DNA from: Acanthococcus lagerstroemiae
Lineage: Eukaryota > Arthropoda > Insecta > Hemiptera > Eriococcidae
Assembly (NCBI GenBank): GCA_031841125.1
Contig: CM063109.1
Location: forward strand, 5,308,321 to 5,372,320
Reading direction: 5' to 3'
DNA length: 64,000 bases
Shown: piece by piece, positions 1-11,900 of the stretch
How positions within the stretch are numbered: the stretch's first letter is position 1
Layout: the number at the start of each line of letters is the position of its first letter
Notes under the pieces: generated by a model
What the model was told of the DNA's origin: nothing
The model's database searches: none
What the model saw: the letters and a program-made list of their open reading frames with translations, nothing else
Program-made: the position numbers and the translations under genes

Positions 1-860
1 AAAAAACACACGAAGCGAAGATCAATATGTTACTCAGGGATGTTCCCATAGGGGGGCTACCGAGGCTCAGCCCCGTCTCAAGAATTTTTAGGAAAATCGA
101 GGAAGGGCTCAGCCCCTCCTCGTGAAATTACCTAAAATAAACAAAATTCAGTCTTGTAAAATCAAAATTTCATCAAGATACTAGTCGATGATTAGACTTT
201 GAAAAGTGTAATGCAAAAAAGTCCGACTTCAGCGCTACTATTGGTCCCTGTTGTAATTTTATTGTGTTGTTAATTGTTGCATAATATTTTTTTGCTGTCA
301 CATTTGTACGTCTCCTTAACCTACCACACTGATAGTGATAAAAATACTCAGGATTTAAAAAAAAATGTATTTACAAATAAACCTTTGTGCCCACTGTAAC
401 GTCTGTAATTATTTTAAATTTTAATACATTTTGTTGAAAATAAATTTTTTTGTACTTTTTATAAATTTATTGCGGTTTTATTGCGAATTTATAAACGATG
501 ACCTATTATGAAGCGAATATGACCTTTGACTGAGATTTTTTTTAATGAAGGAAATTATTCATAATTTAGAGCCCCCCTCAAAAACATTCATGGGGACATC
601 ACTGATGTTACTACCAGAGAATAAGAAATTTGTTGGAACACAAGGGACATATTTTTAATCCAGAAGGATCTGAGCAATTGCAAATACATTTCTGATCTCC
701 CAACAAATTTCTTATTCTCAGGTAGTAACATATTGATCTTTACTCCGTGTTTCTCTTACGAGAGTCGATACGTCCGTTGGAACCAAAGATATGCGTCTTT
801 TGCCAACGTAACAGCAACCATGCAGCAACTCCATGACATCACGGGAAAACGCGTCCAATG
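1..860. repeat. Fold-back repeat, copy 1 (split by the hAT insertion)
   Basis: Bases 1-34 plus 613-640 form one arm and about 697-750 the other: the phrases TACCAGAGAATAAGAAATTT and AAATTTCTTATTCTCAGGTA face each other across about 55 bp. The sequence just right of the hairpin (740-860, starting CTTTACTCCGTGTTTCTCTT) is also repeated beside a second copy at 59610-59870, so the repeat unit is longer than the hairpin. The ORF at 733-1032 overlaps this repeat and is not taken as a gene. Confidence 0.65.
35..604. mobile_element. Non-autonomous hAT-type element, 570 bp
   Basis: Terminal inverted repeats start CAGGGATGTTCCCAT on the left and end ATGGGGACATCACTG on the right. The element is flanked by a perfect 8-bp direct duplication, ATGTTACT, at 27-34 and 605-612. 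An 8-bp duplication with CAG...CTG ends is the hAT hallmark. No transposase ORF is present. It interrupts the left arm of the fold-back repeat that continues at 613. Confidence 0.8.
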
Positions 861-1439
861 GTATATACTATGTACCTATAATAATAAAACGTTATTGAGT
901 GAAATTCGTGTTTCATTTTTTGTTACACGTGTGATCAAGATGATAGCACTGATCAAACAACTATGCGCCACTGAAACAACCAATTTGAGTCCGGCAAAGT
1001 CAGCCAAGTTTTTAAAACTCGTCTTTGAGTAACAATACTGCAGCTACCTGACAAAACGCCATAGTGTGTAACGGGATGTCAGCCACATTCTGAATGAGCC
1101 TGTTTTCAAATATGTTTCACGTTTTACAAAAACAGAAAAACATATCATCTTCTATTGGGCACCCACTGATAATGGTTCAAAAATACGTAAATCCATTTTA
1201 ATAATCCGTATCAATGGTTCAAAATTAGTGACGAACTTTCTGGGTGATCTCCATTCCCCAGTAATGGCTTGTCACCAAGGGGAATTGGACTATAGCCCTT
1301 GTATCAAAATGATTGATCAAGGAGGCTTATGTCCCAATTGGTGGACCGAAACATCTGTTTCAAACCTGTATTTATTCATTTCTGGTGATCGGTGATTCCT
1401 TGAACATCGGAAACTAGGACGTCAATTCGAATGAGCGGG
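861..1439. other. Unassigned flank downstream of osa
   Basis: About 0.6 kb between the fold-back repeat and the 3' UTR. No ORF with protein character, no clear terminal repeats. Nothing supportable is seen. Confidence 0.3.
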
Positions 1440-1459
1440 CTCCGTTAAATTATGACACA

Positions 1460-1465
1460 TTTATT
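1460..1465 (-). terminator. Candidate distal poly(A) signal AATAAA
   Basis: AATAAA on the minus strand (TTTATT as written), about 1.06 kb after the osa stop. The hexamer alone is common in AT-rich DNA, so this is only a candidate. A second copy is at 1964-1969. Confidence 0.35.
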
Positions 1466-1963
1466 AAACATTCGTCAAAGTAACAAATAATTACGTACAA
1501 TAGAATATACAGAATTCCCGACGAGAACTAAAAAGAATGAAAAACCAATTTAAATGAAAAAAATATTTCATTCGTCTCTAATTTAATTTAATCGTTCGTT
1601 ACATCTATACTTGTAATATACAATTTTATAATGTGTCTACATTTGTATACATACATAGGCGTACATAAAAAAAGAGGGGAAAAAAGAAGAAAAAACAACA
1701 GAAAAATGAAACGATACACTATAAATAATAAATTTAAGTAACTTTATAATATAAGGAGTTGAATTATATCACACTTTAAAGTACATTTAATATATTCGAA
1801 TTAAGAATTTCCCGAAATGAGCGACCACTCACAGAACCAAAAAAAAAAGAAAAAAAAAAAAGAACATTACGTTGCCGAAAACATAAGTAATTCGATTAAC
1901 GCGTCGCGTCGTAATTATTCCGGAACGCGTCCTATATATCATAATAAATAAAATATACACGTT

Positions 1964-1969
1964 TTTATT
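1964..1969 (-). terminator. Candidate proximal poly(A) signal AATAAA
   Basis: AATAAA on the minus strand, about 0.56 kb after the osa stop, inside a TA-rich patch. Its position would give a shorter 3' UTR than the site at 1460. Confidence 0.35.
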
Positions 1970-2526
1970 TATATCAAATTAAATGTACATGACATCACAC
2001 TGTCAGTCTCTTTGTTCGAGAATTTTTTTTTTTTCCATTTAATACACAGTATTTTCAAACAACAACGAAAAAAGAAAAGAATAGAGTACAATAAATTTAA
2101 AATTCAAAAATACAAACCTAAGTTTTATACAACAAAATCATATAAGTCTCTGTACACAAACATTCAAAATGTATACAAAAAGTTTGAAGGGTGACAAGAA
2201 TGTAGGTTGATTTTTAATAATTTTATAAATTAGTTAAAAATACTAATAGCTATTACCTCCTGTGTTGCAAATCTATTCGTTTACACAAGACAAAAAGGAA
2301 AAGAAAAAAAAAAAGAAAAAAAAAGAGAAACAAAAAAGAAAAGGAAAAAAGAAACCGTTCAACAGAATAATTTATCAACATTAACTTTTCCGTTTAAAAT
2401 TTATAGTACAAAAAAAACGTATAAAATATTCGTTAAAAAATAACGGATACAAATGAATGGGGCGGGAGAGAGGGGGAGAGAGGTGACTTACGATAATTCG
2501 ATAATTTGTACAAAAAAAATATATTG

Positions 2527-2928
2527 TTAACTTTTCGCGGGAGCGGGCGACGTCGCTCTTGAACACTGGTACAGAACTTGAGAAATGATGCCGGCCACTT
2601 GCTGGTCGAGTATCTGGCTCATGACCAGCGCGAGCAACCTCTGCTCTTGCTGTAGGAACAATGGTTTGTTATCCGGATGCTTGGACAGGTGTAGCAGGGT
2701 GCGCGCCGCGCGTCTTAACATATCGAGACTAGTTCCCATCGATTCGGGATTATCACGAAGGGCGTTTATACCGTGTTGGTTGGCCACGCCGAGGGCACTA
2801 TGCTCGGCTTGTTCGATAAATGCTACCAGCAGCGAGATGCACGGACTCTGCAGCGCGATGATGCGCGACATACTCGTATCGGCAGCCGCCAAATAGTGCA
2901 GCAGGTTTATGGCGAATTCTCTCAACAC
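2527..2928 (-). CDS. osa: osa last coding exon, BAF250_C end
   Basis: Residues 1740-1872 plus TAA. It begins VLREFAINLLHYLAAADTSM, the direct continuation of CRSEEQ in the previous exon, followed by SRIIALQSPCISLLVAFIEQ, SLDMLRRAARTLLHLSKHPD and LFLQQEQRLLALVMSQILDQ, and ends SRATSPAPAKS. All landmarks of the ARID1/Osa C-terminus are present: LREFA, the long helix before the variable loop, S-DM-RRAAR-LL and the ESRLL-like segment. Acceptor tcgcag, phase 0. The first codon is GTG (Val), an exon start rather than a translation start. Confidence 0.95.
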   Translation of the reverse strand: MLREFAINLLHYLAAADTSMSRIIALQSPCISLLVAFIEQAEHSALGVANQHGINALRDNPESMGTSLDMLRRAARTLLHLSKHPDNKPLFLQQEQRLLALVMSQILDQQVAGIISQVLYQCSRATSPAPAKS

Positions 2929-5900
2929 CTGCGAACATCGACAACAGAAAGAAAAAGTTAAGTTTCAGCCGCTATCATTAGTGCGCGTTAGAACACTGCC
3001 GGCGCTGTAAGGTCTTCGTCTGGCTAAATGCAATCAGAATTCCAGACTGCCACGAAGACACTGCTGTTTCCGAATCAGAGGAATTATCCGATGTTCGAGT
3101 ACAAAGGCTGGTAATACCCTCCCGGTCACCAGCAACATGAAACATCACGCGTGTAGGCAGCCGCTAAGACTGGGTTTTCCGGGGCTGAGGGAAGAACTTT
3201 TACCAAAAACAATAAATCGAGAACTCGTTCCAGGAACACGGACGCCTGCTCGCTAGTAACATAACTGAAAATAGCTGAAAGATATACCCGGGTAACTTGA
3301 CTCGGAATCCTCGGGTAGGGAAGCTGCTCGATGTTTTTCACAATGGCAACTAGATCTTTGACAGGCACTGTCCCAGTTGTGGTGGGCAAAGTAAAAGAAG
3401 GTGTAACACATAACAGCGCAACATCTTCAAGGATAAACATGACACTCTCAAAATTAAAAGGGACATGAGCTACAAAGCTTCTGCTAGATTGGCAATGGAC
3501 GGTACAGTACAAGTGGTACCGAACCTAATACAACCATTTACAGCTTACTTTTCAAAACAGAAAAAAGGCTACAGAAGTTCGTAAATTTGATCATCAAATT
3601 TCAGCAAGATTTTTAGACAACATCAATTTAGACTCAAGATAGCTCAAATAAGACGTCGGAGCGGAGAGCGTTCACAGTAATTTTCCTACCAGCTTCAAGC
3701 TGTTTTGGCAAAAATGTAGGAAAGTCCGGTAAGCGAAGGAAAATTAACCAACGTTGTGTTAGATCTGACAGAAGAGGGGGGAGGGGGTGGGGGTGTGTGG
3801 ACAGGTTATAAAAGTCACACAAAACCGAGAAGTACTCGGCATTGTCGGCGAATTCTATCCCTCTCTTTCGTTAGAAAAATGGATTTATGAAATAAGAATC
3901 TGGTTCGCATCGGATTCCGTCCGGCTTCCACATGCCCTTCCCTCCACCAATAAAACCTATGTAAACAAAGTGATTAGCTATACCCAGGAATCTGACGCCA
4001 CAAAACCGCGAATTTCCGGCAAAGCTGACGAACTGACGACCCTCCAAACAGGCGTTTCAACGCAACTCAGTCGCGAAAAAGCGCACGTAATATTGCGATA
4101 CCACACGCAGACGAACGTACCTGTTCCTCGCTCCTGCACAGCAACCTCGTCAGCACGCTGCACAGCTTCTCGAGCCGCGAATACGGCGGTGTTGCGATCA
4201 CCAGGTCGACGTTGGCGTCCGTCACGCACAGCTTGCAGAGCGCTTCGAGCGCCAGTTTCTGCGGGGATAGCGAAGACGCCGTCGGAAAAGGATCCTGTCC
4301 TTGGGCGGCTGGACACACAGCCCAGTGCAGCAGACCGTCCAGAATGGGTCGGGACACGTCCTCCAGGTAGTTGGACAGGTCGATGTAGCCCGAAATGTTG
4401 GCGATGCTGACCAGCACGTTCTCGCGTATCTGATGCAGAAAGTCCCACCACCACTCGGACTCGCCCTGCAGACTCGAGCAGCAGTCGCCAAAATCAGTGT
4501 CGTCCTCGCGGTCGTAGATCTGCTGCTTCTGCGTGCGCAGCGGATGCTCGTGGTGGATGAGTAGCAGCTTGCCCATCAGCGCCAGGTACGAGGGGTTCTT
4601 CGAGAACTCGAACTCGTTGCCGGGTATGAAAGTTAGATTGCGCAGAATCGTCGATATGCATATGCAGCGGCGGGCTATCGCGTCCTGCGTATCCGTCACC
4701 AGGTACAGGCTCGCCTCGTCCCGCGTGTAGCACTCATCCTCGTACAACGACAGTCTGCGCTTCTTCAGCACATCCATGGAGGGGTCGACCACGCTGCCAC
4801 TGTCCTTCTTGTCCTCATCATTGTCGTCCTCCGAGTCGTCGTTCTCCGCATCTTTTATCTTCCTTGCGGCACCGCCGCTGCTGTTGCTGCGTTGGTCCTC
4901 ATTGTCGGCGCGGCTGTTGTCGCCGTCCACCTCCATGTCGTCGTCGCGCGGTTCCATTTTACTCGGCGTCGTCTCGACGGACTCGTTCTTCACAGTGGCG
5001 ACGGTTGCGCACTCGCTCTTCACGTCGACGTCGTTGGCGGCGGCAACGATCGGCTCGCTCTTCACGACGGCAGGTGACTCGACGCCGTTGGATACGACTG
5101 GGTCATTATTCACAACCGCGCACGAGTTATCTGAATTCGGTTCGGTTTTCACGGCGACGGTAGAGACACACTCGCGATCGCGAATCACGTCTTTCGTCCT
5201 ATGGTTAATATCGCTATCGGTATTAGTATCACTTTTACGTTTCTTATTATAATTTTTCGCTTCGGGCAGCAGTCGGACAAACGGTACGATGCCGAACTCG
5301 CTTCGAAAGCACGGAACTATGTAACGCGGATCGGGCTCGACGACGTCTTCGATTTGCATGTCGCGACCCTCCCAAGCGCGCGGCCCGTCTTGCACGAACA
5401 GGTCATCGCTGCCGTCCACGGTGGCGACCGGGCTGCCTCGGCGCGACTTCAATGTGTAATCAGGCAGGTTGGTTCGGAAGGGCAGCCGATCCTTCGGGTC
5501 AATCGACTCGGTCACGCGGCCGAGGTCCGGCTCGCTCGTCTCGTGATAGGGCTTCTCGTACCACGGGCGGTCGCTGTTCTCGTACGACGACTCCAGCATG
5601 TCGTCCAGACTGCGGTTGAAATGCTCCAACAGGATGTCGAGCAGGCCGGGCAGGTGCGCCAGGCCGAAGTACTGGACGCCCGTTTCGTCGAACAGCAGAA
5701 TGTTGAGCACATCTAGCGCCCAACACGTCTCGGTTAGCAGGCCCGAACGCAGACTCATCATCAGCTTCCACGCGTCCACCGGCGCCACGTCGTTCTTAGT
5801 CAGCCGTTTGCGTTTGTACGGCAGCGGCGTGACTGCCTCAACACTGTCCTGTGGGAAGACCAGTTCACGTTTGACGGCTGGTGACGGCGCGAACGTCGGT

Positions 5901-8900
5901 TGCGGCGGCACTTGGGCAGGCGAAGCATTCTGCAAACATACGAAAAAGAAAAACACGTTAGGTACAGGCCGAGACGTGCGGAATATCAGACTTCCGCAGC
6001 AACCCGAATGCAGGCCGCGTGGATCGCTGATCAAGAAACGCCAAGTTTCATCTCGCCAGCAATTACTTAAGAACACGAGAACAGCACTCACTTTAGCAGG
6101 CTGGGTAGGAGGCATAAGTGGAAATGGTTTGTCGTTACGGAAATTCGCTCTAGGCGGCCTTAGGTTTGAATTCTGCGGTATTGGACCAGCCGTTGAAACA
6201 TTCCACTGACCAGACTGCAAACAAACATTACATCATCGTAACGGACTCACTGTAATTTGAATAATCTATCGGGTTACAGCTGTTCTTTCACGGCGCATGT
6301 AGAACCCGAAACAATTACAACTCTTCCAGATATCCAGCACTATCTTGCAGGGTCTTCCAGATTAATTCAAGACTATTCCAAGCTTGACTGGATAAAACTC
6401 GAGAATTCCGACTTTCTGATAGCTACTACTCATACCTCCGAGTGCGAGAAGAGACTCTGAAGAGAACTAATCACCTTGAAAGAGCCCTGGAGCATCTCAA
6501 CGAGTTTTAAATTTGTTTGTATGAATCTAAAAGTTTTGAACAAAAAGGGAAAAGCCTCCACACACCTCAATCAAGCTTAAAATAATGGTTTCAAAAAGTT
6601 TTGAACAAGTCCGAGTCGTTTTTGAAACAAGTCGCCGGATCTTTGAGATGACTTTATGGTTGAACAGTATTCAACGAATCTACAAAACGCTTGAAGGAAC
6701 CTACCTCACCGCGTCTTGAATCCGACTGAAAGAATCCTGAATGATTCTCAAGAAATTTGAAACAATTTCGAAACAAGTTTAAACATATCTTAGCGAGTAA
6801 GAGAAATTGCTGAAGAGTTTCAAATAAACAGAAAGTCCTGAAAAGCTTCATTCTAAACCAGTCCGAGAGTTCAAGAGTCTCGAACATATCTTGGAAGAAT
6901 CTTAAGAGAGTCTAAAGCATTTCTGCAAGCATTTTGAAAAAAAGTTTGGGAATCTCAAACAAATCCGGCGAAGTCTGGAAGATTCAAATTCAGACTGGTA
7001 GAGTCCTACGTAGTATTCACATCTTCTTGACCTATTAGGTTTCTCAGACGAAAATAAACACAGTACATCAGCATTTTTCAATAAAATTCAGCGCATTATT
7101 GTTACACCAGAAGAAGCAGACAACGATCACAGCCTATCATACCCTATTACTTGAATCTATAAGCCACATTCTGTAATAATCTTCATTATAGAACAACTGA
7201 TGATGGCGTAACAGCCGAAAACATCAGTGTCAAAATACAATTTAGACAAGCGGTACTTTATCAAAGTATCAAATTTCACTAAATCAATTCGCGAAGAGAT
7301 TCGTATCGAAAGATATTTTCAAGGTTGGGCCGGCGAAAACTGGCGAGAGGAAACTGGTTTCGAATGCCAAAGTTTTCAAAAAGTATTCGAAACTATTCTC
7401 GCCCACCAGTTTTCATCAACCCCATATAATGGAATAAAATCAACGAAACTCCGCGACACACTCGAAGAAAAATCTTTCCTGTGACACCGCAAGTAGAATC
7501 CGGAATTAAATGTGACACTCACCTGCTGCGGAGGAGGAGGAGGAGTAAACGATTGCTGCTGCTGTGAATTAGGCGGATACCGATCCCACTGGGCGTTTGG
7601 AGGTTGCGCGCTTGGCGGCACAGGTGGTCGCTGCATCGGCGCCTGACCCCACTGTTGCGGTGGAGTGGTAGGAACATTTCCTTGAGAGCTTTGATAAGGT
7701 GCCCTCGGATACTGATTTCGATTACCGCTATCATTTGGCCAGCCTACACAAGTGCAATACTTATATAAGCATCGAAGCGCACGACTAACGAAATGGGCGG
7801 AACAGTAACATCGCGTCAAAATGTAAACGTACCAGCAAACATAGGTCTTTGCTGCGGCTGGTTGACATACGGAGCATATGAATTTGGCGGAGGCGACTGC
7901 TGCGAGTCCTTAGTAAAATCTGGATGCCTTCTAGGCTGTTGGATGGGTGGTAACATACCTTTATTCGGACCAGCCGCTGGGTAGGAACTGCCCGCACCAG
8001 GCGTCGGAATCGCGTTTTGATTGGGAAAAGACTGCAAACAATTCGTTAGTTTACAAATCGCAGTCGCACAAAATCCTACGTCTCAATAATATTTAGAAGC
8101 AAAAGAAAGTAAAAACCAATCGATGTACGTCTAAAACAACCGAGCTTTTGGTAGTTCCTCCCAGAAGTAACATTAAAAACCATTAAATATGCACAGAGTT
8201 GCGTGCATTTTTCAGCAAGACCCAAAATCCAAGACCCGTTTCAGTAGGGACGAACACCGGTAGGTTTTTGAAGCACGAGTACCCGATAGTCTCTGGAAAA
8301 CTCACTTGGTCTGGCCTATAAAACTCGTGTGACGATTGCGAGGGTGGTATCGGCGGAGTCATGCCCTGCTGTTGCTGCTGTGACGCTGGTATTTGAGGCG
8401 TAGGTGGTTGTTGCGCCACTTGCTGATTCGGCGATTGCTGCGGCGGCTGCTGCTGCTGCTGCTGTTGTTGTGGCGGCGGCGGCTGCGAAGGTAAATGAGA
8501 TGAGACAGCCGGCTGCTGCTGTTGCTGTGTTTGCGCCGATGGCGATTGTTGCGGAGGCTGTTGTTGTTGTTGCTGCTGCGGCGAAGGTGGATACGGGCTC
8601 GGAGAGGACTGCGAATCTGGTCGCGGCGGAGACGGAACAACATGCGTGTTGGGTGGCTGCTGCGTTGCGGCAGCACCGGGTGGCGGCTGCTGCGGCTGGC
8701 CGGGACCGCTGAATGGCGGTCTTGGATGGTACATAGGTTGCCCGTACGGAGATCTCGAGTATGGATCGACGCCAGCCGGGCCAGCGGCTGCCGGACTAGG
8801 TGCTGACTGTGGCGGGGGTCCACTTCCCGGTCCCATCGAACTATTACTGCTATTTTGACTATAGCCTCTGCAAAATCACAAAAAATTAACAGTTTATAGA

Positions 8901-11900
8901 AAATAATACTAATGAGTCACAACTGTGATTTCTACGCATCAAGACTAAACTAGTGACAGAGGGGGAGCCCTGACCGACATTCACTATATTAGCGCTTTTT
9001 ATTAAGATTTTTTGCTTCTCAGACATGTCGAGAGTGTAACCAATTCCAAAAAACTATCGTAAACTGCCCAACTTATCGAATGTACGAGGAAGAGACGGAG
9101 AAGGAGAGGGTAGACCATGCAGGACTTACGCATCCCTCGTTGATTCTTCCTTCTTTTTGTCGAGTCATTTTTCATCTGCATCAAGTTCTCATAATCAAAA
9201 ATGTTAGTAATCCCGATTTTCAAGAACAGGAGAAAAGGATGGAGAGAAATAGGAAAATAAAAATACTCTCGCAGGTTTTGGGGTTTCCGGAAATGATATT
9301 TTGGGCTAAACATCACATCACTTGCTCAAACGGACTCTTCTCGATTCAGAATGGAGGAAGCAGGAGGAGGAAGAAAATCGACATCAAGTTTTCTATGTTT
9401 TTGAACGATAAGTTTCTGAGCCAAAATGCATAATCCTCCTTCCCCCGTCATCGACCATTTTCTTTCTCAAGCGTGAGTTTTTTTTCAAAGACAGAAGAAG
9501 GGCGAGACTCACTGTAAGATTTTGTTCAGTGAAGACATTCCTGACGACCGACTCGAACTACTTTTAAAAACAAGAAAGTGAGAACGTTTCATACGCTCGC
9601 GAATCGCATTTGGGAGAAAGGAAAAAGTGAAACAAAATAAATAAAAACGAGTGGAACGAAAAAACATACGAAAAATTCATCCCCCTCCCTCATATAGAAG
9701 ACATGTATTTTACACATTACGGTGTAAATACTTTGAAGAACTTTCCTCACTAGAAGATGAAACCATTTTACAATATGAAAATGAATAAATCGCCAGACGG
9801 TAGTTTGGTGCTTCACTTCTGCGTAGTTCCGCGGGGTTACAACAACTTTTCGAAAGTTATTTGCAGGATGCGCAGAAATATTCCCAAATCACGAATTCGA
9901 GTATCAATGACGCGATGCTTACCTATCGCCATCGGGTGGATAAACAGGATACATGGGTCTGGATGGTGGATACGAACCGCTGCCCATGTACTGCTGTCCG
10001 TACTGGTCAGGAGGATACTGGTTGTAACCCGGTTGACCTTGATATCCACCTGGTTGCGAAGACATACCTGCAATCGTACACCCCGATTAGCAACGGTCGA
10101 CTATCATGATGAAAAGAACGCAGATGTACGAAACGTATTTAAATCCTCACCTTGATTACTCTGCATTGCTGGAGGTCCACGTTGGTTGCCATATTCGCCG
10201 CCGTATCCGTAACCGTAGCCGTCCATACTGGCACTAGGGCCGGAGGGAAACGAGTCTTGAGAGTTGGAAGACCCTGCAAAAGACACTGTGTTTTTCATTA
10301 AGATCGCTGGAACTGATGTGCTACAAAATTTAAGGACTCTTATCGATTACTGGCAGTGTGTTTGTACCGCCAACTTCAACATTCAGACTCGTTGAAAAGA
10401 CGCCATGAAATTTTTATGCGATTACGCGGAAAATTTCCTGTACATTTTTCAGACACACGCAACGTGTTTCAACTAATTTTAATACACTTAAGGGCTATCT
10501 CAAATTCATTAAGTATTCTTCATTACTGCCGAAATACCCTGAATACGTGATCCTGCATACGTCGCGTGAATATCTGACGATGCCTACTGTACGCGATTCT
10601 GCTCTATCGAGGCGAGATTTTCAAGAGAAATACAGACAGAAATCCACATACCTGGAGATGGAACTGAAGCGGCTTTCGCGCTCTTCTTCTTGCTGGTCGA
10701 CTCTAGTTGATTAATGATGGGCTGAGGATCGATGCCGCCTCGATCGAAATGACATTCGAATGGTAGTAGATTCTTCGTGTAGTGTCTGCGTAACGTATAC
10801 GCGCCACTCGACGACGCACCAATGCCCAGCATACCGGCGATGTCTTTCCAGATTTTGTTTTTCGTCACCTGTTACATTAATATTGAAATCATAATGAATA
10901 CGAGGAACCTGACAAGAAGGCCGACTTAGCTTCTGCGTAAATTGCAGTACGCAGAATATGGGGGTGCAAGGAATCACGACTGCGGCGACGATCAACAGTT
11001 GTAATCGGTAATTTACTCTACGTGGTTTGAGAACTATCCGATGGTGAAAGTCGATACGAGAGAACATCAGGAGGCAGCCAACAAGAACATGGTTATTCAA
11101 GTTCGGACTCGCAACACACTACAGCGCCACAAGGTAGACAGAAAATATTGGTCGTACTACGACATTATACGTCTTGTAGTAGTCGGAAAATAATCATTCA
11201 TCGTTGAGAAATGTGGCTCAAGACGCACTTGCAACATACACACTGATGTGACAGGGTTTGGAAAAAGAACCCGAATAGTAATCACGTTTCTGATCCCTTC
11301 CTGAATATCTTCGCCACACTTTCATAAAATTTGTTCTACACATGCATCGAAAACGCGTTTTCGCGTAACAGTTTCCCGTAGCGAAAGAGACATTTATCGT
11401 TATCGTAGCGATTAGCACTGATAATGCGTTTTTATCTGTACTAGGAGTGAAAAGAAAATTTTTTCAGTACATTTGGAAGGAAACGATTCGAAACGTTCGC
11501 AACTAACGCGTACTACTTTCGTTCGTCTTCTGTTCGGTTATTAGTTTGTGGATACCTCCGTGGCAGCGGAAACGCATTTGATACATTGGTAGAACAAAAT
11601 ATCTTCCAAGGCAAGGAGCAAATGAGGTTTATCACGACAAGTTCAATATGTTGCGAGACGAGCCGAAGGCGAGTTGAGCAACATATTGAACCTATCGTGA
11701 TAAACCTCATTCGCTCCTTGACTTGAAATGTACTATTCCACGTAGAGGTATGTCCGTGAGTATTGGAGTAGGAATCTTTCTCCAACTATTCTCATTATTC
11801 TTACCAACGCGTGCGAAAGAACAAGAATATTTGGTAAGCTAACGTTTTCCGCTACAACTTCATGGTCGAAATACCTATTTTTACTCTCTTTTTCGTTCAA

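Larger units (their letters stand above)
1440..2526 (-). other. Probable 3' UTR of osa
   Basis: About 1.1 kb of AT-rich, A-tract-rich sequence directly after the osa stop codon, with no convincing ORF. On the minus strand, AATAAA hexamers lie at 1964-1969 and 1460-1465, so the transcript may end a little below one of them. The end is inferred, not seen. Confidence 0.55.

Noticed and set aside
733..1032. 99-codon plus-strand ORF
   Set aside because: It starts inside the fold-back repeat and shows no protein family.
4776..5716. Plus-strand ORFs opposite the osa BAF250_C exon
   Set aside because: Antisense shadows of a GC-rich coding exon; the minus frame carries all the conserved residues.
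8359..8858. Poly-Ala, poly-Leu and poly-Arg ORFs over osa exon m
   Set aside because: Out-of-frame readings of the poly-Gln/Pro coding exon.
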